Assembly (NCBI RefSeq): GCF_011440275.1
Contig: NZ_JAAOIV010000016.1
Span: 1 to 42,027 of the forward strand
Direction: 5' to 3'
Origin: Metallococcus carri
GTDB taxonomy: Bacteria > Actinomycetota > Actinomycetes > Actinomycetales > Dermatophilaceae
Length of the DNA: 42,027 nucleotides
Shown: positions 11,946-20,339 of the stretch, piece after piece
How the letters are laid out: each line of letters opens with the position of its first letter
Position numbering within the stretch: position 1 is the stretch's first letter
Position numbers and translations under genes: made by a program
The notes under the pieces: model-generated
Database searches by the model: none
Told to the model about the DNA's origin: nothing
What the model saw: only the letters and a program-made list of their open reading frames with translations

Positions 11946-14443
11946 CGCAGGGTGGCGCCGAACTCCTGCTCCGCGGCAGCGACCGCCGCGTCGCGGAAGC
12001 CGTTGACCTCCTCGGTCTTCAGCGTGCGATCGGCGCGGAAGGTCATCCGGTAGGCCAGTGACTTGCGCCCCTCACCCACCTGGTCGCCGTCGTAGACGTC
12101 GAAGAGCTGGATCGCCTCGAGATTGTCACCGGCGGCCGACCGCAGCACCCGCTCGACGTCGGCCGAAGGAGTCTGCGAGGGCACGATCAGGGCGATATCG
12201 CTTTGCACGACAGGGAAATTCGACAGGATGCGAGCCTGCGGACTGCCGGCTGCGGCAATCAAGGCGTCCAGGTCGAGCTCGCCCGCAACGGTCCGCGCCG
12301 GCAGCCCGAGACGACCAATCACCTTGGGGTGGAGTTCGCCGGCGTGGCCGATGACGGTGCCGTCCGGCAACGCGAGCTGGGCGCACCGGCCCGGGTGGAA
12401 GGGCGCCCGATCTCCCGCCGTGACAACGAGTTCCACGGCCAGCGCCTCAGCCGCAGCCCGCGCGACCGCGATGGCGTCCGACCAGTCTGCCGCCCGGCCC
12501 CCACCCCACCAGCCGGCGCGATCGGCGTGACCGGTCAGCGCCCAGCCGAGCATCCGGGGCTGAGCGGGCACGGCCTGCTCGATCGCGGCCACCGCCTCCG
12601 GACCGGGATAGGTGCCCACTGGATAGGTCTTCGCCGTGCCCGCAGGCCCGCCGACCACCAGACCCTGCTCGAAGATCGCAACATCCTTGCTGCCGCGAGC
12701 AACGTTGCGCCGCAAGGCTTCCAGCAATCCCGGCAGCACCGTGGTGCGGAACCACGGCTTCTCGTCCGACAGCGGGTTGGCGATCCGCACCGTCTGCCGT
12801 CGCGGATCGTCGGACGCAAACCCGAGCGCCTCGAAGGCATCGTCACCGATGAACGGATCGGCCCAGGTCTCGAAAAGTCCTTGCGCCGCAAGGGATTCGC
12901 CGACCAGGCGACGTGCTGCCTGCGACGTCGTGAGACCCCGGCCGCCGGGCGGCGTGGGCACGATCGAAGGGATCTTGTCGTAGCCGTCGATCCGGGCGAC
13001 CTCCTCGGCCAGGTCCGGCCAGGTCGTCAGGTCGGGCCGCCACGACGGCGGCGTCACCGTGAACTCCGGCGACACCTCACAGCCGATCTGGGTGAGGATC
13101 TCGCGCACCCGGTCGTCGGCATACTCCACTCCGACGATGCGGCCAATGTCCTTGGGGTTCAACGCGATCGAGACCGGCTCGTATGCCGTGCCCACATCGG
13201 TGACGCCCTCGTCGACGGTGCCACCGCCATACTCCACGAGCAGGTCCACGGCGAGCTGCGCCGCGGCGGGGGCGAGCAGCGGGTCCACCCCGCGCTCGAA
13301 ACGCCTGGACGCTTCCGACGGCAGCTTGTGACGGCGCGCCGTCCGAGCGACCGACACCGGATCGAAGTGCGCCGACTCGATGAGCACATCGCGAGTGGCG
13401 TCAGAGACCTCAGAGTTCTCGCCACCCATGACACCGGCGATCGCCAGGATGCGTTGCTGGTCGGTGATCAGCAGGTCCTCGGCGAAGAGTGTGCGCTCGA
13501 CGTCATCGAGCGTGGTGAGCTTCTCCCCCTCGGTCGCACGGCGCACCACGATCGGCCCGTCGAGCGTCGCCAGATCGAAGGCGTGCAACGGCTGTCCCAG
13601 CGCGAGCATGACGTAGTTGGTGACATCGACCGGGAGCGAGATCGAGCGCATCCCGGCCTCGGTCAGCCGCACGGCCAACCAGGCCGGGGTCGGCGCGGTC
13701 GGGTCGATGCCCCGCACGATCCGGGCGACATAGCGGCTGCAGCCGACCTGGCCGCGCAGTGGAGCGGCATCCTCGATGCGCACCTCGAAGCCGGCATCGT
13801 TGGCGCGAGGAGCCTTGTCCCCCAACGCGATTGCCGGGTCGGTGAAGGTCGCGCCGGTCGAGGCGGAGTACTCCCGTGCCACACCGCGAATGCTGAAGCA
13901 GTAGCCGCGGTCCGGCGTCACATTGATCTCGACGGTCTCCCGGTCGAGCCCGAGCAGCGGGATGGCGTCCTCGCCCGGGGTCAGGTCGTCGCGCCCGAGC
14001 CGCTCCGCCAGCCGGATGATGCCGCCCGAACCGTCGTCGGGGAAGCCGAGTTCGTCTGCGGCACAGATCATTCCGGCCGAGACATGCCCGTAGGTCTTGC
14101 GCGCGGAGATCTCGAATCCACCCGGCAACACCCCACCGGGCAGCACCACGACGACCAGGTCGCCGGGCGCGAAATTGTGTGCGCCACAGACGATGCCCTG
14201 CGGCTCGCCGGTGCCATTGGCGTCGCCGACGTCGACGGTGCACCAGTTGATCGTCTTGCCGTTCTTCTGCTGCTCCGGCTCCATCGTCAGCACCTTGCCG
14301 ACCACGAGCGGACCGGTGACGTCGCCACCGTGCAGGCCCTCTTCCTCCAGGCCGACACGGACCAGGCTCTCGGCGATGTCCGCGCCGCGAGCGTCGGTGG
14401 GCACCTCGACATACTCGCGCAGCCAGTCGACGGGCACCCGCAT
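11939..14443 (-). CDS. pheT: phenylalanyl-tRNA synthetase beta subunit
   Basis: Large subunit of the alpha2-beta2 PheRS. Domains in order: a short N-terminal helix (MRVPVDWLREYV), an EMAP-type tRNA-binding OB domain around residues 40-160 (VVGKVL to VVVLPGGVLPGG), the B3/4 editing domain, the B5 region, the catalytic-like core and a C-terminal FDX-ACB anticodon-binding domain (FPVVQSDIALIV to the end). The start at ATG 14443 overlaps the pheS stop (TGATG), giving 834 aa, the normal length; an upstream extension of the frame is a shadow of pheS. The segment ESLAAQGLFE uses CTT, CAA, GGA, CTT and TTC in the palindrome at 12879-12893. Confidence 0.97.
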
Positions 14444-15537
14444 CAGATCTCCATCCCGAACTGCGCGTCGAAGCGCACGTCTCCCTCGATCATTTCGCGC
14501 ATGTCGGACGCTCCGGTGCGGAACATCAGCGCCCGGTCCACGCCCATGCCGAACGCGAAGCCGGTGTAACGCTCCGGGTCGATATTGCAGGCGCGCAGCA
14601 CGTTGTGGTTGACCATCCCGCAGCCGCCCCACTCGATCCAGCCGGTGCCGGAACACGCCCGGCAGTCGGGATCGGTGCCCCGGCATACGAAACAGCGCAG
14701 GTCCATCTCCGCGCTCGGTTCGGTGAACGGGAAGTATGACGGTCGCAGCCGGGTCACGATCCCGTCGCCGAACAGCTCGCTCGCCAGCCGGTCCAGCGTG
14801 CCCTTCAGGTGGGCCATGGTGAGGCCCTCGTCGACGGCCAGGCCCTCGACCTGATGGAAGGCCGGCATGTGGGTGGCGTCGAGCTCGTCAGTGCGGAAAA
14901 CCCTTCCGAGACAAGCGACATAGAGCGGAGCGCCCCGCTCGAGCATGGCGCGGGCCTGCACCGGGGAGGTGTGCGGACGCAGCACCAGCCCGTGCTCGGG
15001 CGGGTCGATATAGAAGGTGTCGGCCATCTGGCGCGCGGGGTGGTCCTCGTCAAAGTTGAGCGCGTCGAAGCTGAACCACTCCGCCTCGACCTCGGGCCCT
15101 TCGGCCACCTCCCAGCCCATCCCGACCATGATGTCGGCGATCCGGCGGCCCATCTGCTCGATCGGGTGGCGCCGGCCGAGCGGGCGCCGGCCCGGGACCA
15201 TCGTGACGTCGACGGCCTCGTCGATCAGGATGCGCTCATCGCGCTCGGCCTCGAGCTCGGCCTGTCGCTCTTTCAGCGCCTGCCCGACCCGCCCGCGGGC
15301 CTGGCCCACCCGCTTGCCGGCCTCGGCCTTGGCGGTGGGCGGCAGCGCGCCGATCTCGCGGTTGGCGAGGGCGAGCGGGCTCTTGTCGCCGGCATGCGCG
15401 GTGCGGACCTGCTTGAGCTGGTCCAGGTCGCCCGCGGCGGCGATGGCATCGAGCGCCGCCTGCACGTTCGCGTCGACCTGCGCCGGGTCGAGCGCGGACA
15501 CCTCGACCGGGTCGTAGTTGGTGTTGGGTCCGGACAT
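14443..15537 (-). CDS. pheS: phenylalanyl-tRNA synthetase alpha subunit
   Basis: Catalytic class II subunit. Seen: an N-terminal coiled-coil region (ALDAIAAAGDLDQLKQVRTA), HPIEQMGRRIADIMVGMGW, HTSPVQARAML, and the C-terminal motif 3 region TGFAFGMGVDRALMFRTG. A CVCRGTDPDCRACSGTG-like Cys cluster is visible as CFVCRGTDPDCRACSGTG, common in actinobacterial PheS. 364 aa from ATG 15537. A -10-like TAGACT lies about 40 nt upstream, and a 21-bp repeat array occupies the space before that. Confidence 0.97.
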   Translation of the reverse strand: MSGPNTNYDPVEVSALDPAQVDANVQAALDAIAAAGDLDQLKQVRTAHAGDKSPLALANREIGALPPTAKAEAGKRVGQARGRVGQALKERQAELEAERDERILIDEAVDVTMVPGRRPLGRRHPIEQMGRRIADIMVGMGWEVAEGPEVEAEWFSFDALNFDEDHPARQMADTFYIDPPEHGLVLRPHTSPVQARAMLERGAPLYVACLGRVFRTDELDATHMPAFHQVEGLAVDEGLTMAHLKGTLDRLASELFGDGIVTRLRPSYFPFTEPSAEMDLRCFVCRGTDPDCRACSGTGWIEWGGCGMVNHNVLRACNIDPERYTGFAFGMGVDRALMFRTGASDMREMIEGDVRFDAQFGMEI

Positions 15538-15576
15538 CGCTCTTCTCGTATGACGCGTGCGTGGGTGGGCCCGGCG

Positions 15577-15605
15577 AGTCTATCGACCGCTCGCCGCCGC
15601 TCTCA
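15577..15605 (-). promoter_or_regulatory. candidate pheS promoter
   Basis: The minus strand shows TAGACT (15582-15577) with a weak -35 TGAGAG (15605-15600) at 17-nt spacing, about 40 nt before the pheS ATG. It lies immediately downstream of the 21-bp repeat array. Pattern only. Confidence 0.4.
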
Positions 15606-15615
15606 TCCGCGTTTC

Positions 15616-15801
15616 CCCGAAGCGTCACTTGTGCTCCGCGAAACGTCACCAATGCTCCGCGAAACGTCACCAATGCTCCGCGAAACGTCACCAATGCTCC
15701 GCGAAACGTCACCAATGCTTCGCGAAACGTCACTGCCTGATCCGGAGTGACGTCTCGCGAGGATCTAGTGACGCTTCGCGAGGTTTTAGTGACGTTTCGC
15801 G
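15616..15801. repeat. 21-bp repeat array A (six units one way, three inverted)
   Basis: CGAAACGTCAC-type units end at 15628, 15649, 15670, 15691, 15712 and 15733, exactly 21 bp apart. Inverted units (GTGACG...) start at 15747, 15768 and 15789, also 21 bp apart. The halves face each other around TGCCTGATCCGGA (15734-15746), so the array can fold into a long hairpin. The core is GTGACGTTTCGC. The last inverted unit lies inside the 3' end of the SpoU methyltransferase gene and encodes its terminal AKRH, with the TAA stop directly after. The same core forms array B at 29773. Confidence 0.92.
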
Positions 15802-16586
15802 GCGGAGGCGTAGAGGCAGACCGTCGCAGCCATCGCCAGGTTGAGGGATTCGGCGTGCCCGTAGATCGGCACCCGCACCACCTCGTCGCACTGCTCGCGC
15901 ACCTCGGCCGGCAGGCCCCACGCCTCGTTGCCCATCACCCAGGCGTGCGGCCGCGCCAGGTCGGTGTCGGGCAGCAGCTGCGTGCCAGCACCGTCCGCAG
16001 CCAGCAGCGCGAGCCCGCGCGCGCGGCAGCCGGCGAAGATCTCCTCGATCGGCGCGCCCACACTCACCGGCAGATGCCATAGCGAGCCAGCCGTCGAGCG
16101 CACCACCTTGGGGTTGTAGACATCGACCGAGCTGTCGCTCACGATCACCGCCGCCGCCCCGGCAGCATCGGCGCCGCGGATCACCGTGCCCGCGTTGCCG
16201 GGATCGCGCACCTGGCTCAGCACGACGACGAACGACCCAGCCCCAGCGTCGAGGGCCGCGGACAGCGGCACGTCGACGGGTCGGCATACGGCACAAATCC
16301 CTTGTGGCGCAAGGGTATCCGCGAGAGCCGCCATCACCTCGGGGGCGCAGACGTGGACCGGCAGACCGGCCTCCCGCGCAGCCGTCTCCAAGGCCGTATG
16401 CCGCTCGCGGGTCGCCTCGTCGACGAACACCTCCAGCACGGTGCTCGGCGCGAAGGCCAGGACCTCCCGGACCGCCTGCGGTCCCTCGGCGAGAAAACGC
16501 CCGGCCCGCTGACGCGACGAACGCCGGTGGAGCGCCCTGGCGGCCTTCACCCGATCGGATCGGGGATTGGCGAGCAGGGGCTCCAC
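15786..16586 (-). CDS. SpoU/TrmH-family RNA 2'-O-ribose methyltransferase
   Basis: SAM-dependent methyltransferase with the SPOUT trefoil knot; target (23S rRNA or tRNA) not predictable. Seen: RFLAEGPQAVREVL at the N-terminal substrate-binding region, the motifs VVVLSQVRDPGNAGTVIRGA, AWVMGNEAWGLPAEV and the C-terminal VPIYGHAESLNLAMAATVCLY. Start chosen at GTG 16586, 23 nt after the rplT stop, giving 266 aa; no clear ribosome site. It sits between rplT and pheS as in many actinobacteria. Its last four residues AKRH come from the flanking 21-bp repeat. Residues DTLAPQGICAV are encoded by an AT-rich rare-codon run in the palindrome at 16299-16315. Confidence 0.92.
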   Translation of the reverse strand: MEPLLANPRSDRVKAARALHRRSSRQRAGRFLAEGPQAVREVLAFAPSTVLEVFVDEATRERHTALETAAREAGLPVHVCAPEVMAALADTLAPQGICAVCRPVDVPLSAALDAGAGSFVVVLSQVRDPGNAGTVIRGADAAGAAAVIVSDSSVDVYNPKVVRSTAGSLWHLPVSVGAPIEEIFAGCRARGLALLAADGAGTQLLPDTDLARPHAWVMGNEAWGLPAEVREQCDEVVRVPIYGHAESLNLAMAATVCLYASAAKRH

Positions 16587-16609
16587 CGGCGTCGGGTGCG
16601 AGTGGTGGG

Positions 16610-16999
16610 TCAGGCGACGGAGGCGTCGGCCTTCTCGTCGGTCGCCGGCACATTGGCCTTGGCGATCTCGACGAGCGCGGTGAACGCAGCGGCGTCGTTG
16701 ACGGCGAGCTCGGCGAGCATCCGACGGTCGACCTCGACACCGGCGGCCTTGAGGCCCTGGATGAACCGGTTGTAGGTCATGCCGTTGGCGCGGGCGCCGG
16801 CGTTGATCCGCTGGATCCACAGGCGGCGGAAGTCACCCTTGCGCGCGCGGCGGTCGCGGTAGCTGTAGCCGAGGCTGTGGGTGACCTGCTCCTTGGCCTT
16901 GCGGTACAGGCGCGAGCGCTGGCCGCGGTAGCCGCTGGCCTGCTCGAGGACGGTACGGCGCTTCTTCTGGGCGTTGACTGCCCGCTTCACGCGTGCCAC
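16610..16999 (-). CDS. rplT: 50S ribosomal protein L20
   Basis: Basic 23S rRNA-binding protein needed for early 50S assembly. N-terminal [20 protein letters not shown], central [20 protein letters not shown] and [21 protein letters not shown] are nearly invariant in bacteria. 129 aa, slightly longer than usual because of an acidic/Ala tail ([11 protein letters not shown]). Follows rpmI after about 60 nt in the infC-rpmI-rplT operon. Confidence 0.98.
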   Translation of the reverse strand: MARVKRAVNAQKKRRTVLEQASGYRGQRSRLYRKAKEQVTHSLGYSYRDRRARKGDFRRLWIQRINAGARANGMTYNRFIQGLKAAGVEVDRRMLAELAVNDAAAFTALVEIAKANVPATDEKADASVA

Positions 17000-17059
17000 G
17001 TGAATCTCCTTCGAACGAATGGGGTGCGCCCGTCGGTGTCCGGGCGCGGTGGGTGAGGC

Positions 17060-17254
17060 TTACTTGGCGAGAAGCTTCTTGATCTTCTTCTCGTCGGACT
17101 TGGCGACGACGACGTCCGGCACGAGGCGCCGGGTCGCGCGGGTGCTGCGCTCCTGGAACTTGTGCACGTGGCGGGCACGCTGGCGCATGACCTTGCCGGA
17201 GCCGGTCACGCGGAAGCGCTTCTTGGCACCGCTGTGGGTCTTCATCTTCGGCAT
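17060..17254 (-). CDS. rpmI: 50S ribosomal protein L35
   Basis: 64-aa basic ribosomal protein. Start ATG 17254 (MPKMKTHSGAKKRFRVTGSG) is the conserved N-terminus, with AAAGGAGA upstream; the longer frame to 17341 is not conserved. Middle gene of infC-rpmI-rplT. Confidence 0.98.
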   Translation of the reverse strand: MPKMKTHSGAKKRFRVTGSGKVMRQRARHVHKFQERSTRATRRLVPDVVVAKSDEKKIKKLLAK

Positions 17255-17337
17255 CAGCCGATCTCCTTTGTCGGTTCGTCTCGGTGCACGCACCGAGGGG
17301 GTATGGCGTGAGCGCGGGTCGCGCGACCCGCAGCGGC

Positions 17338-17967
17338 TCACTGCTCCGCGGACTCCGCGGTGGTCTCGTCGGTCTCGTAGGTCTCATCGACCTCGACCTC
17401 GGCGTCGGCCTTGGCCTGCTCGCGCTTGCGGCGGCCCTCGGCTCGCGCTTCGGCCTTCTTCTTGGTCGGTCCAAGGACCATGACCATGTTGCGACCGTCC
17501 TGCTTGGGCGAGCTTTCGACGAAGCCCAGCTCGCCGATGTCCTCGGCGACCCGGGACAACAGCCGGAAGCCCAGCTCCGGACGCGACTGCTCGCGGCCAC
17601 GCAGCCAGATCGTCACCTTGACCTTGTCGCCCGCCTTGAGGAACCGCTCGACGTGACCGAGCTTGGTCGCGTAGTCGTGCGGGTCGATCTTCGGGCGGAG
17701 CTTGATCTCCTTGATGACCGTGTTGACCTGGTTCTTGCGCGCCTCACGCGCCTTCATGGCGGCTTCGTACTTGAACTTGCCGTAATCCATGAGCTTGGCC
17801 ACCGGAGGCTTGGCCATCGGGGCGACCTCGACCAGGTCGAGATCCGCCTCGGCAGCCAGTCGGAGGGCGTCCTCGACGCGGACGATGCCCACCTGCTCGC
17901 CGTTGGGGCCCACCAACCGCACTTCCGGGACCCGGATGCGGTCGTTGATACGAGGCTCAGCGCTGAT
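17338..17967 (-). CDS. infC: translation initiation factor IF-3 (ATC start)
   Basis: Binds the 30S subunit and checks start codons. Seen: [20 protein letters not shown] at the N-terminus, the linker with [11 protein letters not shown], the C-terminal domain [19 protein letters not shown], and [13 protein letters not shown]. No ATG, GTG or TTG precedes ISAEPRIND in frame; a clean GAAGGAG lies 6 nt before the ATC at 17967-17965, so I start there (209 aa). Starting at GTG 17922 would delete 15 highly conserved residues. A rare start codon is the classic autoregulation device of infC, since IF-3 discriminates against it. The C-terminus has an acidic extension ([20 protein letters not shown]). Confidence 0.95.
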   Translation of the reverse strand: MSAEPRINDRIRVPEVRLVGPNGEQVGIVRVEDALRLAAEADLDLVEVAPMAKPPVAKLMDYGKFKYEAAMKAREARKNQVNTVIKEIKLRPKIDPHDYATKLGHVERFLKAGDKVKVTIWLRGREQSRPELGFRLLSRVAEDIGELGFVESSPKQDGRNMVMVLGPTKKKAEARAEGRRKREQAKADAEVEVDETYETDETTAESAEQ

Positions 17968-18084
17968 GTGAAGCTCCTTCGTTGCATTGGTCAGCTACCC
18001 GGCAACGAAAAGAGGCTCCTCGTTGCCGTTGCACGAGAAGCCCACGCGAGCACGCCCGTCGGATCGTGGTGCAATGCACCACGA
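17968..18084 (-). promoter_or_regulatory. infC leader with mutually exclusive hairpins
   Basis: On the minus strand the RNA contains a 9-bp hairpin with an AUU loop (18084-18064, UCGUGGUGC stem), then two overlapping hairpins. Hairpin A pairs CUUCUCGU with ACGAGGAG. Hairpin B pairs GGCAACGA (18027-18020) with UCGUUGCC (18008-18001). ACGA is shared, so only one can form. This looks like an attenuator or ribosomal-protein/IF3-operon leader. No long U-tract follows hairpin B, so translational control is as likely as termination. Pairing was worked out by eye. Confidence 0.55.
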
Positions 18085-18225
18085 CCGGCTGCGAACAGCC
18101 GGGCGAACCGGAACCCGTCGACCTGCCGGTCGCTCGGGTGGAAGCGTGAGCTTCGCTTGCACACTGATCCGGTATGCCGGACCAGTCGGTGACTCAACGG
18201 TATCAGGCGGCCCGCCATTCCCGCG

Positions 18226-18514
18226 AATTCCCTCTGCCCGAGCTCCTCACCGCTCCGACCCGCCTCGCCCGCTCGGCAGCTCGATCGCTCGATCGTCGCC
18301 CCGGGCGCCTTCCCCCTCCCCGAGCTCCTCACCGCTCCGACCCGCCTCGCCCGCTCGGCAGCTCGATCGCTCGATCGTCGCCCCGGGCGCCTTCCCTCTC
18401 CCCGAGCTCCTCACCGCTCCGACCCGCCTCGCCCGCTCGGCAGCTCGATCGCTCGATCGTCGCCCCGGGCGCCTTCCCTCTGCCCGAACTCCCCAACGCT
18501 CCGACCCGCCTCGC
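18226..18514. repeat. 82-bp tandem repeat, about 3.5 copies
   Basis: The marker GAGCTCCTCACCGCTCCGAC recurs at 18240, 18322 and 18404, with a degenerate copy (GAACTCCCCAACGCTCCGAC) at 18486: a period of exactly 82 bp. Each unit contains GCTCGATCGCTCGATCG. Since 82 is not a multiple of three, no reading frame is kept across units, so this is non-coding. Confidence 0.93.
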
Positions 18515-18870
18515 GACGAGCGTCTGCAGCAACGCACCACCCCCGACGCGCAAGTGCGGACACGACAGCGGACGTACGACGAGCGTCCGCAGCAACGCAC
18601 CACCCCTGACGCGCAAGTGCGGACACGACAGCGGACGCATAACGAGCGTCCGCAGCAACGCACCACCCCCGACGCGCAAGTGCGGACACGACAGCGGACG
18701 CATAACGAGCGTCCGCAGCAACGCACCACCCCCGACGCGCAAGTGCGGACACGACAGCGGACGTACGACGAGCGTCCGCAGCAACGCACCACCCCTGACG
18801 CGCAAGTGCGGACACGACGGCGGACGCATGACGAGCGTCCGCAGCAACGCACGACCCGTGATGCACTGAT
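18515..18870. repeat. 63-bp tandem repeat, about 5.5 copies
   Basis: Units begin (G/A)ACGAGCGTC at 18515, 18578, 18641, 18704, 18767 and 18830, exactly 63 bp apart. Each junction can fold as GCGGACGC-N7-GCGTCCGC, so every unit carries a hairpin. The last copy degenerates. 63 is 3 x 21, which keeps all frames open and creates false long open frames on both strands. No spacers of unique sequence exist, so it is not a CRISPR. Confidence 0.94.
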
Positions 18871-18872
18871 GC

Positions 18873-18956
18873 GGACGCGAGGCCGGGACCGACGGACGCG
18901 AGGCCGGGACCGACGGACGCGGGGCCGAGACCGGCGGACGCGGCGCCGGCATCCGG
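18873..18956. repeat. 21-bp tandem repeat, four copies
   Basis: GGACGCGAGGCCGGGACC-type units begin at 18873, 18894, 18915 and 18936, with the later ones diverging. It is contiguous with the 63-bp array and ends 24 bp before the MFS stop codon. Core sequence differs from arrays A and B, although the period is the same. Confidence 0.88.
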
Positions 18957-18979
18957 CCCCGCGTCCGCATCGGCAACCG

Positions 18980-20176
18980 TCAGGCGGCGAGGGCGTGCGC
19001 GCGCACGCGGCTGCGACGCCATACCAAGGTGGCGTACCCGGCGACCGCGATCACGGCACCGACGAAGGCCACAGCGGCGAACCCGCCCCCGAAACCCCAG
19101 GTGTCGATCGCGCCACCGGCGACCGGCGCACCGAGCGCCGAGCCCGCGGTCATGAACGACCCGTGCCAGCCGAGCGCCTCGCCGCGGGCGGCCACCGGGA
19201 CCACCCGGCTGACGGCGTCGACGGTCGCGGTGATCGTCGGCGCGCAGAACAGGCCGGCGAACAGCGACAGCACCGCGAGCGACGCCGGCCCGACCGAGAG
19301 CGCCATCGGTGCGGTCACGACCGCAAGGCCGAAGAGCAGCGCGAAGGGCGGCAGCGGCCGCGGCAGCAGCCCGTAGATGAGCCCGCCGATCAGCGACCCG
19401 GCACCCCACGGGATGAGCACCAGACCCATCTGGCTGACCGCGTCGAACTCGCGCATCGCGGCGACGATCGCCACGTCGCTGCCGGCCAGCACGATGGTGG
19501 CGGCGGCAGCCGCGGCGCAGATCGCGAGGAAGGCCGGCCGGAACCACGCCGAGCGGGGCAGCCGCTCCGCTGCAGCGTCCGCGGCGTCGGTGGCCGCCGA
19601 CCGCAGCGGCGGGTTGACCCACCACAGCAGCGCGCCGACGACGACGCCGATCATCTCGACGCCGAAGAGCACCCACCGGGTGTCGATGAAGGTCGCCAGC
19701 CAGACCGCGAGGATCGGGCCGACCATGAACGACAACTCCACGACGACACCGTCAAGCGACAGCGCGGTGCGGCGGTCGTCGTCCGGCACGGCCGCGATGA
19801 CGCCCTGGCGGATGATCGAGAAGGTCGGCACGACGAACAGACCCGCAATCGTCGCGAGCACCAGCAGCGCCCAGTAGCCGACGAAGGGCGCGATCGCCCA
19901 GCAGATGCCGCTCACGATCAGCGAGGGCAGCACCACCCGGCGCAGACCGAGCCGGTCGAGCAGCTTGCCGCGCCAGGGCCCTGAGATCGCGATGGCGACG
20001 GTGGCACCCGCAGCGACCAGCCCGGCGTCGGCATACGACCGGCCGAGCGCGCCGACGACGTGCAGCGTGAGGATCACGCCCGCGGAGAAGATCGGGATGC
20101 GCAGCAGGAATCCGAGCAGCAACACCCGGCGGGCATCGACGCTGCTCAGCACACGCTGGTAGGGCTTGATGGACAT
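18980..20176 (-). CDS. MFS transporter
   Basis: Inner-membrane major facilitator of 398 aa with about 12 hydrophobic segments and the usual central loop (NPPLRSAATDAADAAAERLP). The loop between helices 2 and 3 reads GKLLDRLGLRRVVLPS, a relaxed form of the MFS motif A. Helix-dense stretches include LLGFLLRIPIFSAGVILTL and LFAGLFCAPTITATVDAVSR. Substrate unknown; the pattern resembles drug-efflux-like MFS proteins of actinobacteria. Start ATG 20176 has AAGGAG 9 nt upstream. Monocistronic: tandem repeats follow its stop and a different operon ends before it. Confidence 0.88.
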   Translation of the reverse strand: MSIKPYQRVLSSVDARRVLLLGFLLRIPIFSAGVILTLHVVGALGRSYADAGLVAAGATVAIAISGPWRGKLLDRLGLRRVVLPSLIVSGICWAIAPFVGYWALLVLATIAGLFVVPTFSIIRQGVIAAVPDDDRRTALSLDGVVVELSFMVGPILAVWLATFIDTRWVLFGVEMIGVVVGALLWWVNPPLRSAATDAADAAAERLPRSAWFRPAFLAICAAAAAATIVLAGSDVAIVAAMREFDAVSQMGLVLIPWGAGSLIGGLIYGLLPRPLPPFALLFGLAVVTAPMALSVGPASLAVLSLFAGLFCAPTITATVDAVSRVVPVAARGEALGWHGSFMTAGSALGAPVAGGAIDTWGFGGGFAAVAFVGAVIAVAGYATLVWRRSRVRAHALAA

Positions 20177-20213
20177 CGGGAGTCACTCCTTCGGCAGGTG
20201 AGAGATTGAGCTC

Positions 20214-20232
20214 GCCGAGACCTCCTCGGCGA
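20214..20232 (-). other. leader hairpin upstream of the MFS gene
   Basis: Perfect CGCCGAG-N5-CTCGGCG hairpin about 38 nt before the MFS start codon. Slightly upstream the imperfect palindrome TTCCATATCGAA could be an operator. Both are sequence patterns only; the 163-nt spacer holds no gene. Confidence 0.35.
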
Positions 20233-20339
20233 CCCTTCAATGCTTCCATATCGAAATGTTCGACGCCACCCGATTTATGCCCCACACCCGGTGGTATGAC
20301 GAACCTCTCACCCGCTACCGACAACGCCCAGCGATGGGC

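Noticed and set aside
15236-15733. Open frame encoding repeated VTFRGAL
   Set aside because: Translation of array A in a false frame; it overlaps pheS antisense or out of phase.
15616-15801. CRISPR or attachment site at the 21-bp arrays
   Set aside because: No spacers, no integrase, and no tRNA or duplicated target.
18515-18870. CRISPR array
   Set aside because: Units are contiguous 63-bp tandem repeats without unique spacers and no cas genes are nearby.
17987-19984. 665-aa plus-strand open frame and several minus-strand frames across 18.2-18.9 kb
   Set aside because: The 63-bp unit is a multiple of three, so frames stay open through the array. The translations are repetitive Arg/Pro/Thr-rich text with no ribosome site or family likeness.
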